From: Pedobacter cryoconitis
GTDB lineage: Bacteria > Bacteroidota > Bacteroidia > Sphingobacteriales > Sphingobacteriaceae
Direction: 5' to 3'
Length of the DNA: 64,000 nt
Assembly: GCA_019352875.1 (NCBI GenBank)
Contig: JAAAFW010000006.1
Span: forward strand, 1,581,462-1,645,461
Shown: positions 10,422 to 19,241 of the stretch, piece by piece
Layout: each line of letters starts with the position of its first letter
How positions within the stretch are numbered: position 1 is the stretch's first letter
Position numbers and translations under genes: made by a program
The notes under the pieces: generated by a model
The model's database searches: none
What the model was told of the DNA's origin: nothing
What the model saw: the letters and a program-made list of their open reading frames with translations, nothing else

Positions 10422-11513
10422 TTATTCCCATTTAAACACTCTGACTGCCAGCGCATAGATACCAAGACCCCAGATCAGCATAATCAGGATTTGTTGCCTT
10501 ACGTCCCACAGGCCTGCGCCTTCAAAAGCGATCTGTCTCATTGCATCGTTCAGATAGGTGAGTGGCAGTGCCTTGCTAATCGGCTGCAGCCATGACGGGA
10601 AGTTATCAATAGAGAAAAAAGTGCCCGAAAGCAGGAATTGAGGGAGTGTGATAATATTGGAAATAGGAGGGATTGTGCTCTCACTTTTAGCAATTCCTGA
10701 CACCACAAATCCAAAACCCATAAAAACTACAAGGCCTATAACTGACAGAATCAGCATGTTTAATACGGTAGTTACACCATGGATCAGCGTGAAATCAAAA
10801 AAGAAATGACCGATGACAATAATAAAAACTGCACCAAGTAACGCAAAACCTATCCTGGCAAGTCCTTCACCAAGGATAATGCTGGAACGGCGGACCGGAG
10901 TTGCGAAAAAACGTTTGATAACCAGGGTCTGTCTTAAATTGAAAAACACGAAGGCTGTGCCAAAAACACCCGTGCTCAGCAGGGAAAACCCTAATTGTCC
11001 GGGCAGGATGAAGTCAATAGTTCTGTAGGTTCTTCCCTGTACCGTGCTCTCGCGGATTTCTGCAACAGCAGGTTTGAGATCTTTGGAATTCAGGGTGTAC
11101 ATCAGATTATTTAAAACAGATTTAAGGATATTGCCCTTATCTATCGATGCGGCACTGTAGCTTACATTTGCCAGGTATTCAGGTTTTTCATTCCCACTTT
11201 TCTGAATGTTGATTACTCCGGCATAATGACCTTTTTCCAGTTCATTCTGGATTTCCTCATTGTTTTTATCTTTGATCAGCCTGATTACGGCTGTATGCTC
11301 CAGCGCCTGCATAACGGGGTTCTGGAGATCTGAACCCGGTGCAACAGCGAGGTCTACTTTAACACCACCACCACCAAGAAATCCAAATACAAGAATAAAG
11401 ATTAGCGGAAAAGCAAGCGTAAAGACAACAGCAGAAGGGCTGCGCATGATAGAACGGAAACTAGCTTTGGCAAGCGCAAGCGTAGCGGTAGTATGATTGT
11501 ATGGTTTATTCAT
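10422..11513 (-). CDS. ABC-2 type exporter permease
   Basis: This 363-residue membrane subunit has an N-terminal TM helix (SAVVFTLAFPLIFILVFGFLG), a large extracytoplasmic domain (about residues 50-170) and five more C-terminal TM segments. That is the YhgE/ABC-2 layout of export permeases. It begins 21 bp after the ATP-binding subunit, so the two form one transporter. The substrate cannot be told from sequence; drug, lipid or polymer export are all possible. Confidence 0.85.
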   Translation of the reverse strand: MNKPYNHTTATLALAKASFRSIMRSPSAVVFTLAFPLIFILVFGFLGGGGVKVDLAVAPGSDLQNPVMQALEHTAVIRLIKDKNNEEIQNELEKGHYAGVINIQKSGNEKPEYLANVSYSAASIDKGNILKSVLNNLMYTLNSKDLKPAVAEIRESTVQGRTYRTIDFILPGQLGFSLLSTGVFGTAFVFFNLRQTLVIKRFFATPVRRSSIILGEGLARIGFALLGAVFIIVIGHFFFDFTLIHGVTTVLNMLILSVIGLVVFMGFGFVVSGIAKSESTIPPISNIITLPQFLLSGTFFSIDNFPSWLQPISKALPLTYLNDAMRQIAFEGAGLWDVRQQILIMLIWGLGIYALAVRVFKWE

Positions 11514-11534
11514 TATAGAAATTAAATAGGCTGC

Positions 11535-12302
11535 TTAGCCTTCGCGCCACTGCTGGCCTGTTAAATTAATGAAGACATCTTCGAGGTTTGCTTTCTTCAC
11601 CTCTTTTTTACGTTCAAAACCAGAACTGATGAGCTGATCAATCAGGTTATCCGGAGAATCCAATGCGATAATCTCTCCGCTTTCTACAAAAGCGACGCGG
11701 TCGCATAGTTGTTCCGCCTCATCCATATAATGTGTAGTGAGTACAACAGTTGTTCCCTGATCACGAATTTCTGAAATCAGATCCCACAGATTACGGCGAG
11801 CCTGCGGATCAAGTCCGGTAGTTGGTTCATCAAGAAATATAATTTTAGGGGAATTCAGCAGGGTAGTTGCAATAGAGAAGCGTTGTTTCTGTCCGCCGGA
11901 TAAAGCTTTGTATTTCGCTTTCGCTTTGTCCTGAAGGTTTACTTTTTCGAGCATTTCCATTGGCTTTACCTTTACACCGTAAAGACCCGCGAACAGCTCC
12001 AGCAGCTCTACAAGATTCAGGTTCGGGTAATACCCTGCCGCCTGCAGCTGAACACCAATAATCCTTTTAATAGCATTAGCATCTTTATCTACTGACAGAC
12101 CGTCGACGTAGATTTCACCGGAAGTTTTTTCGCGCAGCGTCTCTATAATTTCCAGCGTAGTAGTTTTTCCGGCGCCGTTTGGTCCTAGCAGACCGAATAT
12201 TTCATGGTTATAAACATCAAAGCTTATACCTTTTACCGCATTGAAATCTGCGTAATTTTTGATCAGATTGCGTACACTGATTATCGCATGAGGTTGATCC
12301 AT
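11535..12302 (-). CDS. ABC exporter ATP-binding protein
   Basis: This 255-residue ABC ATPase has Walker A (GPNGAGKTT), the Q-loop in GVQLQAAGYYPNL, the signature LSGGQKQR, Walker B (KIIFLDEPTTGLDP) and the switch histidine in VVLTTHYMDEAEQL. The DrrA-like C-terminal part matches partners of ABC-2 permeases. First gene of a two-gene operon with the downstream permease. Confidence 0.92.
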   Translation of the reverse strand: MDQPHAIISVRNLIKNYADFNAVKGISFDVYNHEIFGLLGPNGAGKTTTLEIIETLREKTSGEIYVDGLSVDKDANAIKRIIGVQLQAAGYYPNLNLVELLELFAGLYGVKVKPMEMLEKVNLQDKAKAKYKALSGGQKQRFSIATTLLNSPKIIFLDEPTTGLDPQARRNLWDLISEIRDQGTTVVLTTHYMDEAEQLCDRVAFVESGEIIALDSPDNLIDQLISSGFERKKEVKKANLEDVFINLTGQQWREG

Positions 12303-12329
12303 AGCATAAATGTAACAAGGTTTAAAACA

Positions 12330-12358
12330 AAAAGGAAGTGACCGTGATCACTTCCTTC
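12330..12358 (-). terminator. Terminator after carA
   Basis: The stem AAGGAAGTGA/TCACTTCCTT has a 6-nt loop. On the minus strand it runs into TTTTTGTTTT. Confidence 0.82.
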
Positions 12359-12390
12359 TAAAAATGGCTGTATAATGATTGTATTCCTTG

Positions 12391-13503
12391 TTACCAGCTC
12401 AGTTTGCCAGTGATTACATCTACAAACTCGTCAAACAGGTAGCGTGAATCGTGCGGACCTGGAGACGACTCCGGGTGATACTGTACTGAGAACGCTTTTT
12501 TACCTTTCACACGAATACCTTCGATGCTCTGGTCATTCAGGTTAATGTGTGTAATTTCTACTTTGTCAGAACTTCTGACATCTTCAGGAATAACACCGAA
12601 ACCATGGTTTTGTGAAGTTACTTCACATTGATTTCTGATTATATTTTTTACCGGGTGATTTAATCCCCTGTGTCCGTTGAACATTTTCATGGTTCCGATA
12701 CCATTCGCCTGCGCCAGTAACTGGTGGCCAAGGCAGATACCAAATAATGGTTTATCGGCTGCCAGAATGCTTTTTACAGTATCAACTGCATATGGCATTG
12801 CACCCGGGTCACCAGGACCGTTTGATACGAAATAACCATCAGCGCCCCATTTTTCCATTTCTTCGAAAGAAGTTTTTGCAGGGAAGACCTGTACATAGAT
12901 ATCTCTAGCTACAAAATTACGAAGCGTATTTTTCTTAACACCGAAGTCTAGCGCAGCTACTTTTAAAGTTGCATCAGGAGATCCGAAGAAATAAGGCTCT
13001 TTCGTGGAAACCTGAGAAGACAGTTCCAAACCGTCCATTTCAGGGACTGCTGCCAACCTGTTTTTCAACTCTTCGATATCAGTGATTTCAGAAGAAATAA
13101 TAGCGTTCATAGCTCCCTGGTCTCTGATCTTGCGAACCAGTGCACGGGTATCGATATCTGAGATTCCAACGATGTTCTCATTCTGGAAATAGTCCTGGAT
13201 AGATTCTGAAGCCTCTTTTCTGCTGTAGCCGATGTTGTAATTTTTACAAACCAGACCTGCAATTTTGATAGAGTCAGATTCTATTTCTTCCTTATGAATA
13301 CCATAATTACCAATATGGGCATTCGTAGTGACCATAATTTGTCCGAAATAAGAAGGGTCAGTGAAAACTTCCTGATAACCCGTCATACCTGTGTTAAAAC
13401 AAATCTCTCCCGTTGTAGTACCGATTTTACCGGCAGCTTTACCGTGATAAACAGTGCCATCTGCCAATAACAGGATCGCAGGTAACTTGGTGTAGTTAGT
13501 CAT
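12391..13503 (-). CDS. carA: Carbamoyl-phosphate synthase, small (glutaminase) subunit
   Basis: CarA releases ammonia from glutamine for carbamoyl-phosphate synthesis in the arginine and pyrimidine pathways. The N-terminal CPSase small-chain domain (TVYHGKAAG to about residue 150) is followed by a class I glutamine amidotransferase domain. The nucleophile is in GICLGHQLLAQ, and the His/Glu partners are in SVQYHPESSPGP. Length (370) is normal. carB is not adjacent in this window. The 5' untranslated region is about 110 nt and contains a long-range hairpin. Confidence 0.96.
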   Translation of the reverse strand: MTNYTKLPAILLLADGTVYHGKAAGKIGTTTGEICFNTGMTGYQEVFTDPSYFGQIMVTTNAHIGNYGIHKEEIESDSIKIAGLVCKNYNIGYSRKEASESIQDYFQNENIVGISDIDTRALVRKIRDQGAMNAIISSEITDIEELKNRLAAVPEMDGLELSSQVSTKEPYFFGSPDATLKVAALDFGVKKNTLRNFVARDIYVQVFPAKTSFEEMEKWGADGYFVSNGPGDPGAMPYAVDTVKSILAADKPLFGICLGHQLLAQANGIGTMKMFNGHRGLNHPVKNIIRNQCEVTSQNHGFGVIPEDVRSSDKVEITHINLNDQSIEGIRVKGKKAFSVQYHPESSPGPHDSRYLFDEFVDVITGKLSW

Positions 13504-13541
13504 TGTAATTAAAATGAAAAATAAAGATTAAAAAAGGGATT

Positions 13542-13613
13542 AATGAAAGGGGAATTGCGCGATTGTAAGCGCTGAGCTGATTTACAGATATGGTGTTGTA
13601 TAACCCCTTCATT
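13542..13613 (-). promoter_or_regulatory. carA leader: long-range hairpin and upstream -7 element
   Basis: AATGAAAGGGG (13542-13552) and CCCCTTCATT (13604-13613) can pair with a single bulged base. They lie in the leader between carA and the minus-strand -7-like element TATCTTTG (13622-13629). The structure could influence translation or attenuation, but no known riboswitch class is recognised. Confidence 0.35.
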
Positions 13614-13762
13614 TCGGGATACAAAGATATGATTTTGAATAGGCTTTTCATATTTTTTTTTTTGAACGAATATGCGGAGGGGCTGCATTGGCCCAGAAAA
13701 ACTGCCGAACGCATTCGATTCTCGGCTGAATACGCTAATTTTGGTAGCTTAATTAGAAATAT

Positions 13763-14578
13763 ATGTCTATACACAAAGAAGTGAAGCGTATTACGACCCA
13801 CATCCTTCAGGAGATGAAGACAAGTGGGGAGAAGATCTCTATGTTAACTGCATATGATTATTCAATGGCAACTGTTCTGGATGATGCCGGACTGGATGTA
13901 TTGCTGGTTGGAGATTCAGCTTCCAATGTTATGGCCGGTCATGAAACGACTTTGCCTATTACCCTGGATCAAATGATTTATCATGCGCAGGGCGTAGTAA
14001 GAGGTGCAACACGCGCATTTGTAGTGGTAGATCTGCCTTTCGGATCTTATCAGGGAAATAGTAAAGAAGCACTGAGTTCTGCAATCAGAATTATGAAAGA
14101 ATCCGGGGCACATGGCGTGAAGCTGGAAGGCGGAACTGAAATCGTTGATTCAATTCAGCGGATTATTACTGCCGGAATTCCTGTGATGGGCCATCTTGGT
14201 CTGACTCCACAATCTATTTATAAATTCGGAACCTATACTGTAAGAGCAAAAGGAGAAGCAGAGGCTGAAAAGTTGAAAACAGATGCACTTGCCCTGCAGG
14301 AAGCCGGATGTTTTGCTGTCGTTTTAGAAAAAATACCGGCTGCTTTAGCGAAAGAAGTATCAGAAAGTCTGGTGATTCCGGTAATCGGAATTGGTGCAGG
14401 ACCGGATTGCGACGGTCAGGTATTGGTAGTCAATGATATGATCGGATTAACCAAAGGATTTAAACCTAGGTTCCTGCGTCAGTATGCCAATTTATATGAG
14501 GGAATTCTGGAAGCTGCTAAATCTTATATTGAAGATGTGAAGCGTAAAGATTTCCCGAACGAGAAGGAGCAGTACTAA
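13763..14578 (+). CDS. panB: 3-methyl-2-oxobutanoate hydroxymethyltransferase (ketopantoate synthase)
   Basis: PanB transfers a hydroxymethyl group to alpha-ketoisovalerate in pantothenate synthesis. It is full length (271 residues), with [10 protein letters not shown], the metal-binding [15 protein letters not shown] block, DLPFGSYQ, the VKLEGG strand, GHLGLTPQS and [15 protein letters not shown]. It is divergent from carA, and the next gene follows after 41 bp in the same direction. Confidence 0.96.
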   Translation: MSIHKEVKRITTHILQEMKTSGEKISMLTAYDYSMATVLDDAGLDVLLVGDSASNVMAGHETTLPITLDQMIYHAQGVVRGATRAFVVVDLPFGSYQGNSKEALSSAIRIMKESGAHGVKLEGGTEIVDSIQRIITAGIPVMGHLGLTPQSIYKFGTYTVRAKGEAEAEKLKTDALALQEAGCFAVVLEKIPAALAKEVSESLVIPVIGIGAGPDCDGQVLVVNDMIGLTKGFKPRFLRQYANLYEGILEAAKSYIEDVKRKDFPNEKEQY

Positions 14579-14619
14579 AAGAAACAAAACAAAACCAAGA
14601 CAAAGGAATACCAAAAGAC

Positions 14620-15306
14620 ATGCCTGTTACCGATAAAGATATACTCTACGAAGACAATCACCTCATTGCTGTTTCTAAAAGAGCAGGAGATATTGTACAG
14701 GTAGATGAAACCAAAGATGAGCCGCTCGATGAAAAGGTCAAGCAATATCTCGCTGTTAAATACAATAAACCAAATAGCGCCTTTCTGGGAGTTGTTCACC
14801 GGCTGGACCGCCCGGTAAGCGGAGTTATTCTGTTTGCCAAGACCAGTAAAGCGCTGGAGCGGATGAATGCCATCTTTAAGAACAGGGAAGTCAAAAAAAC
14901 ATATTGGGCAGTAGTCCGTAATAAACCACCTCAGTTATCCGCTACACTGGTGCACTGGCTGGTGAAAAATACGAAAACCAATGTAGTGACTGCGCATCAG
15001 AAAGAAGTTGTAGGTAGTCAGCGTGCCGAACTCAGCTATCGGCTCATTGGGGAACTAGGTGGGTTTTATCTCCTGGAGGTAGATCCGCTGACGGGGCGCT
15101 CACATCAGATCCGTGTGCAGTTAGCCAGCATGGGGTGTCCTATTGTAGGAGACAACAAATATGGTTATCCGCGGGGCAGCCGCAAAGGAAGTATCTGCCT
15201 GCATGCCAGAAGGCTTCAGTTCATACATCCTGTTAAAAAAGAGCCGGTACATATTTTCGCCAAATTACCGGTTGACGGCTTCTGGGAGCGATTTGAAGAT
15301 TTCTAG
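14620..15306 (+). CDS. RluA-family RNA pseudouridine synthase
   Basis: This 228-residue enzyme isomerises uridine to pseudouridine in structured RNA. The catalytic aspartate is in VVHRLDRPVSG. Other family motifs are GRSHQIRVQLASMGCPIVGD and the ICLHARRLQFIHP strand. There is no N-terminal S4 domain, so it resembles the short RluA/TruC type. The exact target (rRNA or tRNA) is not predictable. It is likely co-transcribed with panB. Confidence 0.88.
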   Translation: MPVTDKDILYEDNHLIAVSKRAGDIVQVDETKDEPLDEKVKQYLAVKYNKPNSAFLGVVHRLDRPVSGVILFAKTSKALERMNAIFKNREVKKTYWAVVRNKPPQLSATLVHWLVKNTKTNVVTAHQKEVVGSQRAELSYRLIGELGGFYLLEVDPLTGRSHQIRVQLASMGCPIVGDNKYGYPRGSRKGSICLHARRLQFIHPVKKEPVHIFAKLPVDGFWERFEDF

Positions 15307-15334
15307 CTTTAAAATCAAAAACGAAACATCATAT

Positions 15335-15375
15335 AAAAACGCCGGTCTTCTCAAAAGGAAGACCGGCGTTTTTAT
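15335..15375. terminator. Bidirectional terminator between the RluA-type gene and GH30
   Basis: A near-perfect AAAAACGCCGGTCTTC/GAAGACCGGCGTTTTT stem encloses a 7-nt loop. Runs of A and T on both sides suit convergent transcription. Confidence 0.93.
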
Positions 15376-15390
15376 TGGGTTAAATTATTA

Positions 15391-16812
15391 TTACCAGACA
15401 AATGTACCGGCAGCACCCGCAGGCAGGCTAACGGTAACCTGACGGCCTTTATCAGCAATATTAAAACGTTTTTCAGTATGGTCATTATTTACTGCGATAA
15501 CTACTTTTTTACCATCCGGACGCAGGAAAGCAACGTTTGGTAATGCATCGGGCAGATTAGATTCAATTCTGACTGAATTAGCAGGAACGAACTTTGAAGC
15601 ATGGCCGATAATATAGTAAGCAACATTTCTGCTAACCTCAGGGCTGATAGTTATTGCACCCAGGCAGGTTGTACAACCACCAACTGTATGCGGTTTATAA
15701 GCCGGATCAGCAGCTATATTCCATTCCAGCACATTACGGCTCCAGTTACGGGTAGCACCAATGATCAGTGTAGAAACATGCCATTTCAGGTCTTCATCGA
15801 ATTTACCCGGACCACCAACCCACTGCTCAGTGAAGTAAAGGTTTTTGTCAGGATGTGCTTCATGAACTTTAGATAACGCAGAAATCTCACCGCCATATAA
15901 ATGGAATGCAGAACCGTCTACATATTTTTTAGCTTCAGGATCATTCAGAATATCGATAGGATAATCAGGTCTGTCCGCGTTGTGGTCATAGATAATAATT
16001 TTGGTTTTGATACCGGCAGCTTTAAATTCAGGACCTAAAGCTTTTTTGATAAAGTCAGCCTGTGGTTTAGCCTCCATATACATACTTGGTACGTTTCCAG
16101 GGTGTAAAGGCTCATTCTGAATTGTGATGGCATCAATAGTAATACCTTCTTTTTTCATCGCCTGAATATATTTGATCAGGTACTTCGCATAGGAAACATA
16201 ATACTCAGGTTTCAGTTCACCACCTTTAAAACTACCATTGGTTTTCATCCAGGTTGGTGCAGTCCATGGAGAACCCAGAATTTTTATACCCGGTTGCAAT
16301 GCCACAATCTTTTTAAGTATAGGAACCAGGTCTTTCATTTCTTCCGCCATGGAGAACTTCTCCTGATTAATATCGGTCTGACCTTTAGGTAACTCGTTAT
16401 AGGTGAAAGTATCTGCGCTTAGATCGGAGCCGCCAATACTTACACGAAGATAGTTCGCGCCGATGCCATTTCCTTCAGGAGAAAAAAGCTCTTTCAGCAG
16501 CGCATCCTTAGTATTGTTTTCGAGTCCGTTAATCAGACTGGCACTTCCACCCGTTAAGGTATAACCGAAACCATCAATAGTCTGATATTTTTTCTGGTCG
16601 TTCACTGTGATTGTTGCCAGTCCGGCCTCACCGTTTCCAAAATTTAATGGTTGTTTTTGTAATTCAAGCAAGGATGCGCGATCACCGGTGGTTAACCAGA
16701 GTTCCATATCCGTTTTAATACCGGTATTTCCCGGATTATCATTATTCCCTGTTTTCTTGGCTGAACAGGCTGTTAAAGCAATCGCAGCGGCAAATAAGAT
16801 GTATTTCTTCAT
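15391..16812 (-). CDS. Glycoside hydrolase family 30 beta-glucanase/glucosylceramidase-like lipoprotein
   Basis: This 473-residue secreted enzyme starts with a lipoprotein signal (MKKYILFAAAIALTAC). The GH30 fold shows TIDGFGYTLTGGSASLINGL early, SPWTAPTWMKTNGSFKGG, the acid/base glutamate in TIQNEPLHPGNVPSMYME and the nucleophile glutamate in LYFTEQWVGG. The C-terminal beta-sandwich ends in VSLPAGAAGTFVW. GH30 members of such loci often act on beta-1,6-glucan; this assignment rests on context. Last gene of the susC-susD-GH3-GH30 unit. ATG 16812 is used rather than an upstream TTG. Confidence 0.88.
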   Translation of the reverse strand: MKKYILFAAAIALTACSAKKTGNNDNPGNTGIKTDMELWLTTGDRASLLELQKQPLNFGNGEAGLATITVNDQKKYQTIDGFGYTLTGGSASLINGLENNTKDALLKELFSPEGNGIGANYLRVSIGGSDLSADTFTYNELPKGQTDINQEKFSMAEEMKDLVPILKKIVALQPGIKILGSPWTAPTWMKTNGSFKGGELKPEYYVSYAKYLIKYIQAMKKEGITIDAITIQNEPLHPGNVPSMYMEAKPQADFIKKALGPEFKAAGIKTKIIIYDHNADRPDYPIDILNDPEAKKYVDGSAFHLYGGEISALSKVHEAHPDKNLYFTEQWVGGPGKFDEDLKWHVSTLIIGATRNWSRNVLEWNIAADPAYKPHTVGGCTTCLGAITISPEVSRNVAYYIIGHASKFVPANSVRIESNLPDALPNVAFLRPDGKKVVIAVNNDHTEKRFNIADKGRQVTVSLPAGAAGTFVW

Positions 16813-16837
16813 AGACAATAGTTTTGATGACGGTTAA

Positions 16838-16874
16838 CCCCGGTTAACGGTCTCATGGAGACACATAACTGGGG
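16838..16874 (-). promoter_or_regulatory. Hairpin between GH3 and GH30
   Basis: CCCCGGTTA pairs with TAACTGGGG (one G-T wobble) around an inner GTCTC-ATG-GAGAC stem. There is no long T run, so this is more likely an RNA-stability or partial attenuation element than a full terminator. Confidence 0.5.
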
Positions 16875-16889
16875 AATTTAATATTTTAA

Positions 16890-19184
16890 TTAGGGTGCGT
16901 AATTGAAGTTAACTTTTTGATTGCTGATTTGCAGGCTGAATTCACCGGCTTCAGTAATTCTTTTTCCATCTGCCTGTGCAAAACTTAGGTCCTGCGGGCT
17001 AAGCTGGAAAGTAACTGTTTTTGTTTCGCCTGGTTGCAATTCAATTTTATCAAATCCACGAAGTCTTTTCGCATCCGGGCTGATTAAAGTGGCAACTAAA
17101 TCCGAACTAAAAAGCAGTACGCTTTCTTTTCCTGCAACTTTACCAGTATTGCTGACTTCAACAGAAACGGTTAGGTTTTCACCGGCTTTTAAAACATCAG
17201 AACTCAGTTTAATCGGACTGTATGCGAAAGTAGTGTAACTCATACCCTGGCCGAATACATATTGCGGGTTATAATCCGCATCATAATTGTAAACGCCTTC
17301 GGTTGTTGAACGTGATTCTGACGGTTTATGATAATAGGTGAACAAAGCATTAGGGAACTGAGGATAGGTGTATGGCAGTCTTCCTGATGGATTTACTTTA
17401 CCGAACAGTACGTCGGCGATAGCAATACCTCCGAAATTACCTGGAAGATAAGTTTGCAGAACGGCAGCCATCTGTGGCTCGAATTTGCTGATCACCCTTG
17501 GACGGCCTTCATTTAAGACCAGAACGATTTTCTTTCCGGTAGCAGCGAGACGTGTGGCCAGTTTGGTCTGCAGCTCGGAAATATACAGGTCACTTAGGTT
17601 TCCCGGAGTTTCAGTATAAGAATTTTCACCCAGACAAAGCACAACTACATCTACATTTGCTGCAGCGGCGACAGCAGCATCCAGTTGATCTTCATATTCT
17701 TCAAAATACTTACCATCCATTTTATAGCTCACACCGGGAACATAAGTTACATTTTCTTTACCGGCTTTATCTTGCATAGCTTTCAGGATTGTATGATAGG
17801 CAGCAGCAAACTCTTCTACCTTTTCACCCTGCCAGGAATAAGTCCAGGCGCCATTCAGTGTACGCATACTGTTTGCATTAGGCCCGGTAACCAGAATTTT
17901 AGTGCCTGCTTTTAGCGGTAATACCTGATCTTTATTTTTGAGCAAAGTTAAAGATTCGGCGGCCGCCTGATAGGCTGCGTCCTCGAAGGCTTTGCTACCA
18001 AATTCCGGATAATCTTTAGGGTTTGTAACCGGTTTTTCAAACAAGTTCAATTCAAATTTCAATGTCAGGATACGACGTACGGCATCATCAATCCGCTCCA
18101 TAGAGACTTTGCCTTCTTTAACAAGAGCTATAAGGTCATCACAGAAAGGTTCGTAATTATAGGCGACCATAGACATATCAATACCTGCATTAATTGCAAT
18201 CATAACCGCATCCTTATTATCTTTAGCTACACGGTCACGCTGATAAAGATTTTCAATATCCCCCCAATCAGTTACAACCAGACCTTTAAAGCCGAGTTCT
18301 TTTTTCAGCAAGTCGGTTAAAATTTTAGGGTTAGCATGTACTGGTACGCCGTTAATCAGGCCTGAATTTACCATAATCGTTTTTGCACCCGCGTCAATCG
18401 CAGCTTTAAATGGAGGTAAATGATACTCTCTTAAAGCCTGATCAGAGATGAAAGCCGGTGTGCGGTCTTTTCCTGAAACCGGCACCTGATAACCCAGAAA
18501 GTGTTTAACGGACGAAGCCACACGAATAGGATTTCCCACATCATTATGTTCACCTTCCAGACCCTTTACAGCCTGAACACCCATTTGGGCAATTAGATAA
18601 GGATCTTCTCCGAAACTTTCCCACTGACGTGGAAAACGTGGATCAGCACCCAGGTCCAGCAGTGGAGAGAATGCCCATGGAATAGAACTCGCCCTGGTTT
18701 CGTACGCTGTAATTTCTGCTGCTCTGTGCACTAGCTGGCGGTTGAAAGAGGCTGCCTGTCCAATCTGCTGCGGGAACATAGTTGCTCCGGCAGTATAGGT
18801 TTCACCGTGGATTGCATCAATGCCATAAATTACAGGGATACCCTTGTTCTTCATCGCTGTTTTCTGAATCTGGCTAATGATATCGAACCAAACTGCAGGA
18901 GTTCTTGCACGGTTATTAGAGGTGTTCAGGACAGAACCTAATTTATATTTCAGCAACGCTTTTTCCATAGCCTGCTTATCCAGGCTAAACGGTTCAGCAC
19001 TGGTAAAACGGTCATTCCCTTTTCCAATTACGTCCAAGGTAATCTGTGCCATCTGACCAACTTTTTCTTCCAGGGTCATTTTGCCGATCAGGGCTTCAAC
19101 CTTAGCGCTGGTGTTTTGCTGTGCCTGTAGAGATAAACCACCTCCTAAAAACAGGAGCAGGCAGAAATTAAATTTTTTGTACAT
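16890..19184 (-). CDS. Glycoside hydrolase family 3 beta-glucosidase (BglX-like)
   Basis: This 764-residue periplasmic exo-enzyme has a signal peptide (FNFCLLLFLGGGLSLQAQQ). An N-terminal GH3 TIM barrel carries the nucleophile aspartate in LVVTDWGDIENL and the substrate-binding SSVKHFLGYQ. The second alpha/beta domain has LCLGENSYTETPGN, and there is a C-terminal fibronectin-III-like domain. It releases glucose from beta-gluco-oligosaccharides. Its place after susCD and before GH30 suggests it finishes degradation of oligosaccharides made by the GH30 enzyme. Confidence 0.93.
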   Translation of the reverse strand: MYKKFNFCLLLFLGGGLSLQAQQNTSAKVEALIGKMTLEEKVGQMAQITLDVIGKGNDRFTSAEPFSLDKQAMEKALLKYKLGSVLNTSNNRARTPAVWFDIISQIQKTAMKNKGIPVIYGIDAIHGETYTAGATMFPQQIGQAASFNRQLVHRAAEITAYETRASSIPWAFSPLLDLGADPRFPRQWESFGEDPYLIAQMGVQAVKGLEGEHNDVGNPIRVASSVKHFLGYQVPVSGKDRTPAFISDQALREYHLPPFKAAIDAGAKTIMVNSGLINGVPVHANPKILTDLLKKELGFKGLVVTDWGDIENLYQRDRVAKDNKDAVMIAINAGIDMSMVAYNYEPFCDDLIALVKEGKVSMERIDDAVRRILTLKFELNLFEKPVTNPKDYPEFGSKAFEDAAYQAAAESLTLLKNKDQVLPLKAGTKILVTGPNANSMRTLNGAWTYSWQGEKVEEFAAAYHTILKAMQDKAGKENVTYVPGVSYKMDGKYFEEYEDQLDAAVAAAANVDVVVLCLGENSYTETPGNLSDLYISELQTKLATRLAATGKKIVLVLNEGRPRVISKFEPQMAAVLQTYLPGNFGGIAIADVLFGKVNPSGRLPYTYPQFPNALFTYYHKPSESRSTTEGVYNYDADYNPQYVFGQGMSYTTFAYSPIKLSSDVLKAGENLTVSVEVSNTGKVAGKESVLLFSSDLVATLISPDAKRLRGFDKIELQPGETKTVTFQLSPQDLSFAQADGKRITEAGEFSLQISNQKVNFNYAP

Positions 19185-19204
19185 GATATTTGTGTGGTGA
19201 AATT

Positions 19205-19227
19205 CCAGGAGCCCACCGGACTCCTGG
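19205..19227 (-). promoter_or_regulatory. Hairpin between susD and GH3
   Basis: The perfect 7-bp stem CCAGGAG/CTCCTGG has a 9-nt loop and no T tract. It may lower or stabilise the downstream GH transcript relative to susCD. Confidence 0.5.
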
Positions 19228-19241
19228 TTTATTAAATTGCA

